Numbered from the stretch's first letter, positions 1-8,518 are shown. The stretch: DNA of 64,000 bases from Variovorax paradoxus (GCF_030815855.1 NZ_JAUSXG010000001.1:5270001-5334000); one strand, 5' to 3'. Notes: generated from the letters alone by a model not told the origin. A program made the numbers and translations.

Positions 1-1007
1 AGCCCAAGGGCACGGTCCACACGCACGCCAACCTGTGGTGGACGGCCGAGCTCTACGGCAAGCCGGTGCTCGGGCTCACCGAGAACGACGTGTGCTTCTC
101 GGCCGCCAAGATGTACTTTGCGTATGGGCTCGGCAATGCGCTGACCTTTCCGTTGTCGGTCGGTGCGACCGTGGTGCTGATGGCCGAACGGCCCACGCCA
201 GACGCCACCTTCCGCCGCTGGACCGAGCACAAGCCAACGGTTTTCTTCGGCGCACCGACCGGGTTCGCGGGCATGCTCGCCTCGCCCAAACTCCCGGCGC
301 GCGAGGCCGTGGCATTGCGCATGTGTTCTTCCGCCGGCGAGGCCTTGCCCAGCGAAATTGCGCAGCGCTTCAAGACGCACTTCGGCTGCGAGATCATCGA
401 CGGCATCGGCTCGACCGAGATGCTGCACATCTTCATCTCCAACCGCCCTGGCGACGTGCGCTACGGCACCACCGGCAAGCCGGTGGAAGGCTACGAGGTC
501 GAACTGCGCGGCGAAGACGGCCGCCCGGTGCCCGACGGCGAGGTGGGCGACCTCTACATCCGCGGGCCGAGCTCGGCGCTCATGTACTGGTGCAACCGCG
601 AGAAGTCGCGCGAAACCTTCCAGGGCGGCTGGACCAAGAGCGGCGACAAGTACACGCGCGATGCCGACGGCTACTTCACGTACGCCGGCCGCAGCGACGA
701 CATGCTGAAGGTCAGCGGCATCTATGTGTCGCCCTTTGAAGTCGAGGCCACGCTGATGCAGCACCCTGCCGTGCTCGAGGCTGCGGTGATTGGCAAGGAA
801 GACGCGGACGGGCTCACCAAGACCAAGGCGTTTGTCGTGCTGAAGGACGGCCAATCGGTCAGCGACGAGGAACTGAAGGCGTTCGTGAAGGAGCGGCTCG
901 CGCCGTACAAGTACCCGCGGTTCTTGGAGTTCGTGCAGGAGCTGCCGAAGACGGCGACGGGGAAGATTCAGCGGTTCAGGCTGCGGGAGAGGGAGAAGCA
1001 GGCATGA
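1..1007 (+). CDS. bclA: Benzoate-CoA ligase, C-terminal part (cut by left edge)
   Basis: Joins an aromatic acid, most likely benzoate, to CoA using ATP; this is the entry step of aerobic benzoyl-CoA (box) catabolism. The frame is open from base 3 without a start, so the N-terminal part lies outside the window. Visible are the tail of the ATP-binding loop (PKGTVHTHANLWW), the A5-type motif GIGSTEM near visible residue 140, the A8 hinge GRSDDMLKVSG near 230 and the A10 lysine in KTATGKIQ near 321. The loop tail and its flank match benzoate-CoA ligases better than generic acyl-CoA synthetases. An alpha/beta hydrolase and an aromatic-type ABC importer follow on the same strand, a layout known from box clusters, so boxABC genes would be expected upstream. 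A substituted benzoate as substrate cannot be excluded. Confidence 0.88.
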   Translation, partial: PKGTVHTHANLWWTAELYGKPVLGLTENDVCFSAAKMYFAYGLGNALTFPLSVGATVVLMAERPTPDATFRRWTEHKPTVFFGAPTGFAGMLASPKLPAREAVALRMCSSAGEALPSEIAQRFKTHFGCEIIDGIGSTEMLHIFISNRPGDVRYGTTGKPVEGYEVELRGEDGRPVPDGEVGDLYIRGPSSALMYWCNREKSRETFQGGWTKSGDKYTRDADGYFTYAGRSDDMLKVSGIYVSPFEVEATLMQHPAVLEAAVIGKEDADGLTKTKAFVVLKDGQSVSDEELKAFVKERLAPYKYPRFLEFVQELPKTATGKIQRFRLREREKQA

Positions 1008-1021
1008 GGTTCCCCTTGCCT

Positions 1022-1134
1022 TTCTCCCTCCCCTTCCGGGGGAGGGTTGGGGTGGGGGCAGGCGGCGTTTGCAAAGGCATGGCTTCTGCCAGCGCCGCGA
1101 GCCCCCATCCCAGCCTTCCCCCGGGAGGGGAAGG
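1022..1134. repeat. Palindromic GC-rich repeat pair (REP-like, family 1)
   Basis: Two copies of a short pyrimidine/purine-asymmetric unit lie head to head between the ligase and the hydrolase. One copy (about 1022-1060) contains CTCCCTCCCC followed by GGGGGAGGG, and the other (about 1100-1134) contains CTTCCCCC followed by GGGAGGGGAAGG. Together they can fold into a long hairpin. Related copies lie at 5141-5256, 34511-34550 and 37858-37881. The hydrolase start codon follows 9 bases after the second copy, whose end also supplies its ribosome binding site (GAAGGAG). Confidence 0.75.
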
Positions 1135-1143
1135 AGCAACACC

Positions 1144-1950
1144 ATGAGCACACCCGACTTCACAACGATCAACTGGCGCGGCCGTACCGTGCAGATCGAG
1201 TGCCAACGGATCGCCCCCGAGCGCACCGATGCCCAGCTCATCGTCTTCCTCCACGAGGGCCTGGGCTCCGTCGCCATGTGGAAGGACTTCCCCGCGCAAG
1301 TCTGCGACGCCGCGAATGCCCGCGGCCTCGTGTTCTCGCGGCCCGGCTACGGCCGCTCCACGCCGCGTGAAGACAACGAAACCTGGGACGTCGACTTCAT
1401 GCACCGGCAGGCGCACGAAGTGCTGCCCGCCCTCTTCGCCGCACTGAAGCTCGACGGCGAAAAGCCCTGGCTCTTCGGCCACAGCGACGGCGGCTCGATC
1501 TCGCTTCTTTACGCCTCGCGCTTTCCCGAGCGCGTGCAAGGCCTCGTGGTGCTGGCCCCGCACATCTTCGTGGAAGACGTGACCGTCGCGAACATCGAGC
1601 AGGCGCGCACCGTGTACCTCTCGACCGACCTGCCAAAGAAGCTCGGCCGCTACCACGACAGCGCCCACTCCGCCTTCTGGGGCTGGAACCGCATCTGGCT
1701 GCACCCGCCCTTCCGGCAATGGAACATCGAGGCCGAGCTCGATACCATCCGCTGCCCGGTGCTCGCCGTCCAGGGCACGGGCGACGAGTACGGCACCCTG
1801 GCGCAGATCCACGGCATCGCGGCGCGCGTCAGGGGATGCGAGCTGCTCGAAATCCCTGAATGCGGGCATTCCCCGCATCGCGATCAGCCGGATCGTGTCA
1901 TCGTCGCGACCACTTCTTTCATTGCCGAAAACAGGAGACAAAAACCATGA
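1144..1950 (+). CDS. Alpha/beta hydrolase of the benzoate (box) cluster
   Basis: A 268-residue alpha/beta-fold hydrolase, presumably cytoplasmic because no signal peptide is seen. The N-terminal HEGLGSVAMW loop is the oxyanion region, the nucleophile elbow GHSDGGS puts the serine near residue 114, and DEYGT and CGHSPHRDQPD near residues 213 and 243 supply the acid and histidine. ATG 1144 was chosen because GAAGGAG precedes it and the upstream in-frame stretch is only translated repeat. Its stop overlaps the start of the binding-protein gene (ATGA), so the two are co-translated. In box clusters such hydrolases are thought to open a lactone or remove a CoA ester. The substrate is not shown by the sequence. 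Confidence 0.85.
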   Translation: MSTPDFTTINWRGRTVQIECQRIAPERTDAQLIVFLHEGLGSVAMWKDFPAQVCDAANARGLVFSRPGYGRSTPREDNETWDVDFMHRQAHEVLPALFAALKLDGEKPWLFGHSDGGSISLLYASRFPERVQGLVVLAPHIFVEDVTVANIEQARTVYLSTDLPKKLGRYHDSAHSAFWGWNRIWLHPPFRQWNIEAELDTIRCPVLAVQGTGDEYGTLAQIHGIAARVRGCELLEIPECGHSPHRDQPDRVIVATTSFIAENRRQKP

Positions 1951-3119
1951 CCATCCACACCACGCGACTCGCGCTGACGGCCCTCGCCTTTGCCGCCCTC
2001 TGCAGCGCGGCCGGCGCCCAAGGCACCGGTAAGCTCAAGGTCGGCCTGATGCTGCCCTACAGCGGCACTTACACCGCATTGGGCGTGGCCATCGAAAATG
2101 GCTTCAAGCTCTATGTCGACGAACACGGCGGCAAGCTCGCCGGCCGCGAAATCGAGTACTTCAAGGTCGACGACGAGTCCGATCCCGCCAAGGCCACCGA
2201 CAACGTCAACAAGCTCATCAAGCGCGACAACGTCGACGTGATCGTCGGCACCGTGCACTCAGGCGTCGCGATGGCCATGGCCAAGGCCGCGAAGGAAAGC
2301 GGCACCGTGCTCATCGTGCCGAACGCCGGTGCGGACGCGGTGACGGGCCCGATGTGCGCGCCCAATATCTTCCGCAGCTCGTTCTCCAACTGGCAGCCCG
2401 CCTTTGCCATGGGCGAAGTCGCAGCCAAGCAGCAGGGCAAGAAAAAGGCGATGACCATCACCTGGAAGTACGCGGCCGGCGACGAGTCGGTCAACGGCTT
2501 CAAGGAAGGCTTCGAGAAGAACGGCGGCAAGGTCGACAAGCAGCTCACGCTGCCGTTTCCCAACGTCGAGTTCCAGGCGCTCCTGACCGAGATCGCCGCG
2601 GCCAAGCCCGATGCGGTGTATGCCTTCTTCGCGGGCGGCGGCGCGGTGAAGTTCGTCAAGGACTACCAGGCCGCGGGCCTCAACAAGACCATTCCGCTCT
2701 ACGGCCCCGGCTTCCTGACCGACGGTACGCTCGATGCACAGGGCGAAGCCGCGCAAGGCATGCTGACCACGCTGCACTATGCGGACGGCCTGAACACCGC
2801 GCGCGACAACGCTTTCCGCGTCGGCTATGCCAAGGCCTTCAAGCTGCAGCCCGACGTGTATGCCGTGCAAGGCTACGACGCGGCGCAGATGCTGGGCGTG
2901 GGCCTCGCCGCCACCAAGGGCGACATCGGCAAGAAGGCCGAATTCACGGCCGCGATCGAGAAGGCGAAGATCGACAGCCCGCGCGGCACGTTCACGATGA
3001 GCAAGTCGCACAACCCGGTGCAGGACATCTACCTGCGCAAGGTGGACGGCAAGGAGAACAAGCTGATGAGCATCGCGATCAAGGGTCTGACGGATCCGGC
3101 GCGCGGCTGCAGGATGTGA
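1947..3119 (+). CDS. ABC transporter periplasmic binding protein (LivK/aromatic acid type)
   Basis: Captures the substrate of the importer in the periplasm. The 390-residue protein begins with a Sec signal peptide (MTIHTTRLALTALAF, cleavage likely near AGAQG, residue 23). A type-1 periplasmic binding fold follows, opening with LKVGLMLPYSGTYTALG and an early loop KLAGREIEYFKVDDESDP. The start ATG overlaps the hydrolase stop and is preceded by AGGAGACA. It heads a run of binding protein, LivH, LivM, LivG and LivF on the same strand. Because the run sits behind benzoate-CoA ligase, an aromatic acid is a likelier cargo than leucine; this is inferred from context. Confidence 0.88.
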   Translation: MTIHTTRLALTALAFAALCSAAGAQGTGKLKVGLMLPYSGTYTALGVAIENGFKLYVDEHGGKLAGREIEYFKVDDESDPAKATDNVNKLIKRDNVDVIVGTVHSGVAMAMAKAAKESGTVLIVPNAGADAVTGPMCAPNIFRSSFSNWQPAFAMGEVAAKQQGKKKAMTITWKYAAGDESVNGFKEGFEKNGGKVDKQLTLPFPNVEFQALLTEIAAAKPDAVYAFFAGGGAVKFVKDYQAAGLNKTIPLYGPGFLTDGTLDAQGEAAQGMLTTLHYADGLNTARDNAFRVGYAKAFKLQPDVYAVQGYDAAQMLGVGLAATKGDIGKKAEFTAAIEKAKIDSPRGTFTMSKSHNPVQDIYLRKVDGKENKLMSIAIKGLTDPARGCRM

Positions 3120-3135
3120 TCGACCCACCCCCGTC

Positions 3136-3245
3136 CCTCGCTCACTTCGTGTAGCTCGACTCCCCCCTCGAGGGGGCGACACCAGCGGCCCGGCAAAGCC
3201 GGTTCCGCGGTGTCCCCCGAACATCGCGGGCGCTATCGCGCCACG
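3136..3245. repeat. GC-rich palindromic repeat (family 2) between binding protein and LivH
   Basis: The stretch has a C-rich/G-rich perfect palindrome (CCCCCCTCGAGGGGG near 3161-3176) followed by GGCCCGGCAAAGCCGG and a GCGGTGTCCCCCGAACATCGCG segment. I recognise this arrangement as a dispersed intergenic repeat of Comamonadaceae. A related but diverged copy lies between minC and minD at about 27563-27681. It separates two genes of one operon, so it may tune downstream expression or mRNA stability. Confidence 0.6.
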
Positions 3246-3275
3246 CTCCCCAAGCCCATATCGAGATGATCTAAC

Positions 3276-4148
3276 GTGGATTTCGGCACCTTTCTCGTCC
3301 AGTGCCTGAACTCGGTTCAGTACGGACTCCTGCTTTTCCTGGTGGCCTCGGGGCTCACGCTGATCTTCGGGATCATGGGCGTGATCAACCTCGCCCACGG
3401 AAGCTTCTACATGATCGGCGCGTACATGGCGTTCGCGCTCGCGCCGCTGTTCGGTGACCAGTTTCTGTTGATGCTGGTGGCCGGCGTGGTGCTGGCGGCC
3501 GTGTTCGGCTACCTGCTCGAATGGGCTTTCTTCAGCTATCTCTACCAGCGCGACCACCTGCAGCAGGTGCTGATGACCTACGGGCTCATCCTGGTGTTCG
3601 AGGAGCTGCGCTCCATTCTCGTGGGCAACGACGTGCATGGCGTGAAGGTGCCGGCCTGGCTCGACGGCAGCTTCGCGCTCGGCAACGTCATGAGTTATCC
3701 GTGGTACCGGCTCTTCGCCTCCGCCGCCTGCATCGTGCTCGCGGTGGCTTTGTACTGGGTGGTCAACCGCACGCGGCTCGGCATGATGATCCGCGCCGGC
3801 GCCAGCAACCGCGACATGGTGCGCGGCCTGGGCATCGACGTGAAGCGGCTCTACCGCATCGTGTTCGCGGCGGGCGTGGCGCTCGCCGCGCTGGCCGGAA
3901 TGATCGCGGCGCCGATGTCGTCGGTCTATCCGAATATGGGCGCGAGCGTGCTCATCATCTGCTTCGTGCTGGTGGTGATCGGCGGCATCGGCTCGATCAC
4001 CGGCGCGCTGGTGGCTTCGCTGCTGGTGGGTTTCGTCGACACCTTCGGCAAGGTGTTCTTCGCGGACCTGAGCGGCATCGGCATCTACCTCCTGATGGCC
4101 ATCGTGCTGATCTGGAAGCCTGAAGGGCTGATGGGGAGGCGGCCATGA
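3276..4148 (+). CDS. livH: Branched-chain-type ABC transporter permease LivH
   Basis: One of two membrane permeases of the aromatic-type importer. The 290-residue protein has about eight hydrophobic helices and the LivH signatures GLTLIFGIMGVINLAHGSFYM near residues 27-47 and VIGGIGSITGALVASLLVG near residues 235-253, and it ends in IWKPEGLMGRRP. The start is a GTG at 3276; no ATG lies near it in frame. The stop overlaps the livM start (ATGA). A 156-base gap with a repeat separates it from the binding protein, but the direction and order indicate one operon. Confidence 0.92.
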   Translation: MDFGTFLVQCLNSVQYGLLLFLVASGLTLIFGIMGVINLAHGSFYMIGAYMAFALAPLFGDQFLLMLVAGVVLAAVFGYLLEWAFFSYLYQRDHLQQVLMTYGLILVFEELRSILVGNDVHGVKVPAWLDGSFALGNVMSYPWYRLFASAACIVLAVALYWVVNRTRLGMMIRAGASNRDMVRGLGIDVKRLYRIVFAAGVALAALAGMIAAPMSSVYPNMGASVLIICFVLVVIGGIGSITGALVASLLVGFVDTFGKVFFADLSGIGIYLLMAIVLIWKPEGLMGRRP

Positions 4149-5119
4149 CGCAAGGCAACACCGCCTCCATGCGGCGCGGCGCATTCCTCGTACCGGTGAT
4201 CTGCGCGGTCGCCATCGGCGTGCTGGGTCCGCTGATGGGCAACTACGTCTCGGACTTCGTCGTCAAGATCATGATCCTGTCGATCTTCGCGCTGAGCCTG
4301 GAACTGCTGGTCGGCATGACCGGGCTCGTGAGCCTGGGCCATGCGGCGTTCTACGGCATCGGCGCTTACGTCACGGTGCTGGCTTCGGGCAGCGAGGGCG
4401 GCAACCTCGCGCTGCTGCTGCCGGCGGCCATGGGCGCGGCGGCGCTCTATGCGTTGTTCGTCGGCGCGCTGAGCCTGCGCACGCGCGGCGTGTACTTCAT
4501 CATGGTGACGCTGGCCTTCGCGCAGATGGCCTTCTTCGTGTTCCACGACACCAAGGTCGGCGGCGGCAGCGACGGCATCTACATGTATGTGCGGCCGGCC
4601 ATCGGCAAGCTCGACATGGAAAACCGCATGGTGCTGTTCTATGTGGTGCTCGCATCGCTGGTGTTCACCTACGGCCTCCTGGCGCTGGTTCGCCGCTCGC
4701 GCTTCGGCGCGGCGCTCGCGGGCATCCGCGTGAACGAGCAGCGCATGCGCGCTGCGGGGTTCCCGGTGTACGGCTACAAGCTCGCGGCCTTCGTGCTGGC
4801 GGGCGCGCTGGCCGGCTTGGCGGGCTTCCTGCTGGCCTCGCGCGATGGCGTGGTCAATCCGGAGCTGATGGCGTGGCACAACTCGGGCGAGGTGCTGCTG
4901 ATGGTGATCCTCGGCGGCCTGGGCCACTTGCGCGGCGCGGTCATCGGTGCCATCGCGTTCACGCTGCTGAAGGAAATTTTCTCGACCCACGCGGTGATGG
5001 GACCGCTGGCGGACCATTGGCAGCTGACGCTGGGTATCGCGATCATCGTGTTCGTGGCGTTGCTGCCGAAGGGCTTGATCGGCCTGGTCAAGCGGCTGTC
5101 ACCCAAGGAGGCCGCATGA
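4145..5119 (+). CDS. livM: Branched-chain-type ABC transporter permease LivM
   Basis: The second permease of the importer, 324 residues. It has the LivM signature GLVSLGHAAFYGIGAYV near residues 59-75, the ILGGLGHLRGAVIGA motif near residues 256-270 and a hydrophobic C-terminus ending LLPKGLIGLVKRL. The start overlaps the livH stop by four bases, so translation is coupled. An inverted repeat pair follows before the first ATPase gene. Confidence 0.92.
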   Translation: MTQGNTASMRRGAFLVPVICAVAIGVLGPLMGNYVSDFVVKIMILSIFALSLELLVGMTGLVSLGHAAFYGIGAYVTVLASGSEGGNLALLLPAAMGAAALYALFVGALSLRTRGVYFIMVTLAFAQMAFFVFHDTKVGGGSDGIYMYVRPAIGKLDMENRMVLFYVVLASLVFTYGLLALVRRSRFGAALAGIRVNEQRMRAAGFPVYGYKLAAFVLAGALAGLAGFLLASRDGVVNPELMAWHNSGEVLLMVILGGLGHLRGAVIGAIAFTLLKEIFSTHAVMGPLADHWQLTLGIAIIVFVALLPKGLIGLVKRLSPKEAA

Positions 5120-5140
5120 CTGCTCCCGCGTTCGGGATTT

Positions 5141-5256
5141 GTCCCCTCTCCCGCAGGCGGGAGAGGGCTAGGGTGAGGGCTGCGGCCCTGCCCATCGCCC
5201 TGCGCTTTCTATCGCCCAGTGCCCTCACCCCAGCCCTCTCCCCAAGGGGAGAGGGA
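5141..5256. repeat. Inverted pair of REP-like repeats (family 1)
   Basis: One copy (about 5142-5180) has CCCCTCTCCCGC, GCGGGAGAGGG and GGGTGAGGGC. The other (about 5221-5255) is its reverse complement in plan: GCCCTCACCCCAGCCCTCTC, CCC, then GGGGAGAGGG. The pair fills the 145-base gap between livM and livG and forms a very stable hairpin in the transcript. The second unit supplies the purine run just before the livG start. Confidence 0.8.
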
Positions 5257-5264
5257 GCAAAACC

Positions 5265-6017
5265 ATGAATGCAGGCGCCCTTCTTTCCGTCACTGGCCTC
5301 ACGCGCCGCTTCGGCGGCCTCACCGCCGTGAACGCCGTCACGCTCGACCTGCACGTCGGCGAAGTGCATGCGGTGATCGGCACCAACGGCGCGGGCAAGT
5401 CGACATTGATCAACATGCTCTCGGGCGAAATCGACGCCTCCGAAGGCCGCATTTCGCTCGACGGCATCGACATCACGCAGCGCGCGCAATGGCGACGCGC
5501 GCGCGCCGGCGTGGGCCGCAGCTACCAGCGCACGACCATTTTTCCGGAGTTCAGCGTGCACGAGAACTGCCGGCTCGCGGCGCAGGCGGCCACGGCCCGG
5601 CCATGGACGGTGTGGCAGTCGTCGCAGCGCTGCGCGGCCAGCAATGCCGCGGCCGACGCGGCGCTCGAGGCCGCAGGCCTGTCGAACGAAGCCTTGCGCG
5701 TCGCCGGCACGCTGAGCCATGGCGCGCAGCGTCAGCTCGAAGTGGCGATGTGCCTCGCCACCAAGCCCCGCGTGCTGCTGCTCGACGAGCCGCTCGCGGG
5801 CATGGGTGCCGAGGAAACCGACCGCATGCTCACCTTGCTCACGGGTTTGAAAGCGACACAGGCAATCCTGCTGGTGGAGCACGACATGGACGCGGTGTTC
5901 CGCATTGCCGACCGCATCACGGTGATGGTGAACGGAACCGTCATCGCAACGGGCAATCCGGCCTCGATCCGCGAGAACCCCGAAGTGCGCACGGCCTACC
6001 TTGGAGAAGACCACTGA
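5265..6017 (+). CDS. livG: ABC transporter ATP-binding protein LivG
   Basis: ATPase subunit of the importer, 250 residues, on the inner face of the membrane. Walker A is GTNGAGKST (residues 39-47), the signature is LSHGAQRQLE, a variant of LSGGQ, Walker B is VLLLDEP and the switch histidine is in VEHDMDAVF. The start ATG 5265 follows a purine-rich stretch (GGGAGC) at the end of a repeat. The stop overlaps the livF start (TGATG). The LSHGAQ signature is the form usual in LivG relatives. Confidence 0.92.
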   Translation: MNAGALLSVTGLTRRFGGLTAVNAVTLDLHVGEVHAVIGTNGAGKSTLINMLSGEIDASEGRISLDGIDITQRAQWRRARAGVGRSYQRTTIFPEFSVHENCRLAAQAATARPWTVWQSSQRCAASNAAADAALEAAGLSNEALRVAGTLSHGAQRQLEVAMCLATKPRVLLLDEPLAGMGAEETDRMLTLLTGLKATQAILLVEHDMDAVFRIADRITVMVNGTVIATGNPASIRENPEVRTAYLGEDH

Positions 6018-6718
6018 TGCTCGTCGTCCGCGATCTCAACACCTACTACGGCAACAGCCACATCCTGCGCGGCGTGCATGCCGGCCTACCCGCCGCCAAC
6101 TCGGTCGGCCTGCTCGGGCGCAACGGCATGGGCAAGACCACGCTGATCCGCAGCATGATGGGCTACGTGCGCCCGGCCTCGGGCGAGGTGCAGGTCGATG
6201 GCCGCACGGTCACCGGCTGGCCGCCCGAAAAAATGGCGCGCCTGGGCATCGGCTACGTGCCCGAAGGCCGCGGCATCTTTCCGAACCTCTCGGTGCGCGA
6301 AAACCTCGTGATGAGCGAGCGCGCGGGCATCGACGGCCGACGCGCCTGGACTTTCGACCGCGTGATGGCCACGTTTCCGCGGCTGGCCGAACGGCTCTCG
6401 CACGGCGGCCAGCAGCTCTCGGGCGGCGAGCAGCAGATGCTCTCCATCGGCCGTGCGCTGATGACCAACCCGCGCTTGCTGATCCTCGACGAGGCGACCG
6501 AAGGCCTCGCGCCGCTGATCGTCGCGGAGATCTGGCGCGTGATCGGCGAGATCCGCGGCACCGGCATCGCCACCCTCATCGTCGACCGCGACTACCGCAA
6601 GGTGCTCGCGCACACCGACCTCGCGGTGGTGATGGAGAAGGGCCAGATCGTGCGGCACGGCGCATCGGCCGACCTGTTGGCCGAGCCGCAGGCGTTGGAA
6701 GAGCTGCTCGGGGTGTGA
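6017..6718 (+). CDS. livF: ABC transporter ATP-binding protein LivF (variant switch region)
   Basis: Second ATPase of the importer, 233 residues. Walker A is GRNGMGKTT (residues 34-42), the signature is LSGGEQQML near residue 134 and Walker B with D-loop is LLILDEATEGLAP near residue 155. Where typical LivF proteins read VEQN after Walker B, this one reads VDRDYRKVL, so the usual glutamine is an arginine and no switch histidine is present. The start overlaps the livG stop. The operon ends 3 bases before the convergent LysR gene, with no obvious terminator between them. Confidence 0.9.
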   Translation: MLVVRDLNTYYGNSHILRGVHAGLPAANSVGLLGRNGMGKTTLIRSMMGYVRPASGEVQVDGRTVTGWPPEKMARLGIGYVPEGRGIFPNLSVRENLVMSERAGIDGRRAWTFDRVMATFPRLAERLSHGGQQLSGGEQQMLSIGRALMTNPRLLILDEATEGLAPLIVAEIWRVIGEIRGTGIATLIVDRDYRKVLAHTDLAVVMEKGQIVRHGASADLLAEPQALEELLGV

Positions 6719-6721
6719 GCC

Positions 6722-7633
6722 TCACGCGGCCCGTTGCGCCGTCAGGAAATCGATGAACACCCGCATGCGCAGCGGCACATGCCGCCCGTCGGGGTACAGC
6801 AGCGTGTAGGGGCGCGAGCGGCCCGCGAACGGCTTCAGCACCTCGACGAGCGCGCCGTCGGCGAGTTCCTTTTCCACGACGAAGCGGTAGGTCTGGAACA
6901 GCCCGGCGCCGCTTTTGGCGAGCGTGACGCCGCCGAGCACGTCGTCGGAGCAGCTGTAGGCGCTGTCCGCAAGAACCTCGTGTTCCCTGCCGCCCTCGTT
7001 GAAGAGCCAGGAGATGCGCCGCCCGCTGCTGGGCAGTTCGAACTGGATGCACTCGTGCGCGGCGAGGTCGTCGAGCGTGCGGGGCGTGCCGGCCTTCTTC
7101 AGGTACTTGCGCGTCGCGACCACCACGAGCGCCGCATCTTCCAGGTGCCGCGCGATCAGCGTGGAGTCGGGCTGGGCGCGCACGCGCACGGCCATGTCGT
7201 AGCCCTCTTCCACGAAGTCGATGTTGCGGTTGCTCAGGTGCACATGCAGCCGGATGTCGGGAAAGCGTTCGCGGAACGCCGGTAGCATCGGCAGGATGCG
7301 GTGATGGCCGTAGGTGGTCGGGACGCTGATGCGCAGGGTGCCCGACGGCTGCGCCTGCTGGCCCATGACTTCACGCTCGGCCTCGGCGAGCTGTGCGAGT
7401 GCCTGGCGGCATTGCGCGAAATAGGAGCGGCCAGCGTCGGTGAGCCGCACGCTGCGCGTGGTGCGCACGAACAGGCGCAGCCCCAGCCGCTTCTCGAGCC
7501 GCGAGATCGAGCGGCTCACGGCCGCCGGCGTGACGCCCGCGGCCAGCGCGGCCGAGGTGAAGCCGCCGGTCTCCGCCGCGAGGCAGAAGAGTTCGATGCT
7601 GCCGAGAAGGATGTCGCCGAACTGCCGCTGCAT
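6722..7633 (-). CDS. LysR-family transcriptional regulator
   Basis: A 303-residue DNA-binding regulator. The N-terminal winged helix-turn-helix covers residues 1-65 (core AGVTPAAVSRSISRLEKRLG), and a type-2 periplasmic-binding-like effector domain covers about residues 90-295. It is divergent from the short-chain dehydrogenase at 7741, with 107 bases between the start codons, so it probably controls that gene and itself. It is convergent with and almost touches livF, which does not by itself suggest control of the importer. The effector is unknown. Confidence 0.93.
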   Translation of the reverse strand: MQRQFGDILLGSIELFCLAAETGGFTSAALAAGVTPAAVSRSISRLEKRLGLRLFVRTTRSVRLTDAGRSYFAQCRQALAQLAEAEREVMGQQAQPSGTLRISVPTTYGHHRILPMLPAFRERFPDIRLHVHLSNRNIDFVEEGYDMAVRVRAQPDSTLIARHLEDAALVVVATRKYLKKAGTPRTLDDLAAHECIQFELPSSGRRISWLFNEGGREHEVLADSAYSCSDDVLGGVTLAKSGAGLFQTYRFVVEKELADGALVEVLKPFAGRSRPYTLLYPDGRHVPLRMRVFIDFLTAQRAA

Positions 7634-7645
7634 GGATTGATTACC

Positions 7646-7660
7646 TCACGTATCAAGTGA
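7646..7660. promoter_or_regulatory. Possible LysR operator in the divergent promoter region
   Basis: TCAC and GTGA form a short interrupted dyad (TCACGTATCAAGTGA) in the 107-base divergent gap, 13 bases from the LysR start codon. LysR proteins usually bind dyads with a T-N11-A frame, and this dyad has that spacing. The match is short and no second copy supports it. Confidence 0.3.
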
Positions 7661-7740
7661 AGTGCAAGTCTAGTGATTTATCTGTTGCCGTGTCATCAAT
7701 ACAGTTCTCCTCACGTCATCAACTTCTTTGGAGAACCGAC

Positions 7741-8481
7741 ATGCAAGACAGCAACTCACTCACCGTCGTCATCACCGGCGCCTCGAGCGGCATCGGCCTG
7801 GGGCTCGCCGAGGCCTACCTCGAACGCGGCTTCAACGTGGTCGGCAACGCGCGCACCGACGAACGGCTCGCAGCCGCCGCGAAGCAGCTGGGCAACCCCG
7901 CGCGGTTCCTCGGCGTGGCGGGTGACATCGGCCAGCACGCGACCGCGCAGCAGCTCATCGAACGCGCCGTGGAACGCTTCGGCCAGGTCGACGTGCTCAT
8001 CAACAACGCGGGCATCTTCAATGCCAAGCCCTTCGTCGACTACACCGAGGAAGAGCTCGACGAGTTGGTGGCCACGAACCTCAAGGGTTTCGTCCATGCC
8101 TCGCAGGCCGCCGCGAAGCACATGATCCCGCGCCGCAAGGGCCACATCGTGAACATCACCGCGGGCATCGCATTGCAGCCGAACCTCAAGGTGCCGGCCT
8201 TGCTGCCTGTGCTGCTCAAAGGCGGCATCAATGCCGCGACGCGCGCACTGGCGCTCGAACTGTCGCCGCACAACATCCAGGTGAACGCGGTGGCTCCCGG
8301 CATCGTCGATACGCCGATGCACCCGCCCGAGAACCATGGCTTCCTCAGCGGCCTGGCACCCGCCGGCCGCATCGCGACCGTGCGCGAGATTGCCGATGCG
8401 GTGCTCTACCTCACCAGCGCTGGCTTCACGTCGGGCGTGGTGCTGGCGGTGGACGGCGGCGCGAGCGCCGGCACCTGGTAA
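7741..8481 (+). CDS. Short-chain dehydrogenase family protein lacking the catalytic tyrosine
   Basis: A 246-residue Rossmann-fold protein. The cofactor motif TGASSGIG is at residues 12-19 and the structural motif NNAG is near residue 88. In the usual active site (Ser, then YxxxK) the lysine is K160, but residue 156, where tyrosine belongs, is proline (LPVLLKGG), and the serine region reads NITAG. A Tyr-less SDR subgroup with VPALLPVLLKGG-like sequence exists, so this is probably a subfamily trait and not a recent mutation. ATG 7741 was preferred because upstream in-frame sequence would run through the LysR promoter. It is followed 37 bases later by a tautomerase-like gene, likely co-transcribed. 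Confidence 0.85.
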   Translation: MQDSNSLTVVITGASSGIGLGLAEAYLERGFNVVGNARTDERLAAAAKQLGNPARFLGVAGDIGQHATAQQLIERAVERFGQVDVLINNAGIFNAKPFVDYTEEELDELVATNLKGFVHASQAAAKHMIPRRKGHIVNITAGIALQPNLKVPALLPVLLKGGINAATRALALELSPHNIQVNAVAPGIVDTPMHPPENHGFLSGLAPAGRIATVREIADAVLYLTSAGFTSGVVLAVDGGASAGTW

Positions 8482-8518
8482 CGGCAAAAACGCACTTCAT
8501 CCATCCAAGGAGCACACC

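Noticed and set aside
2259..4184. Long reverse-strand open frame of about 640 codons opposite the binding protein and livH genes
   Set aside because: It is a GC-rich shadow of the forward genes: the composition is dominated by His, Arg and Ala, there is no domain, and it runs through the repeat at 3136-3245.
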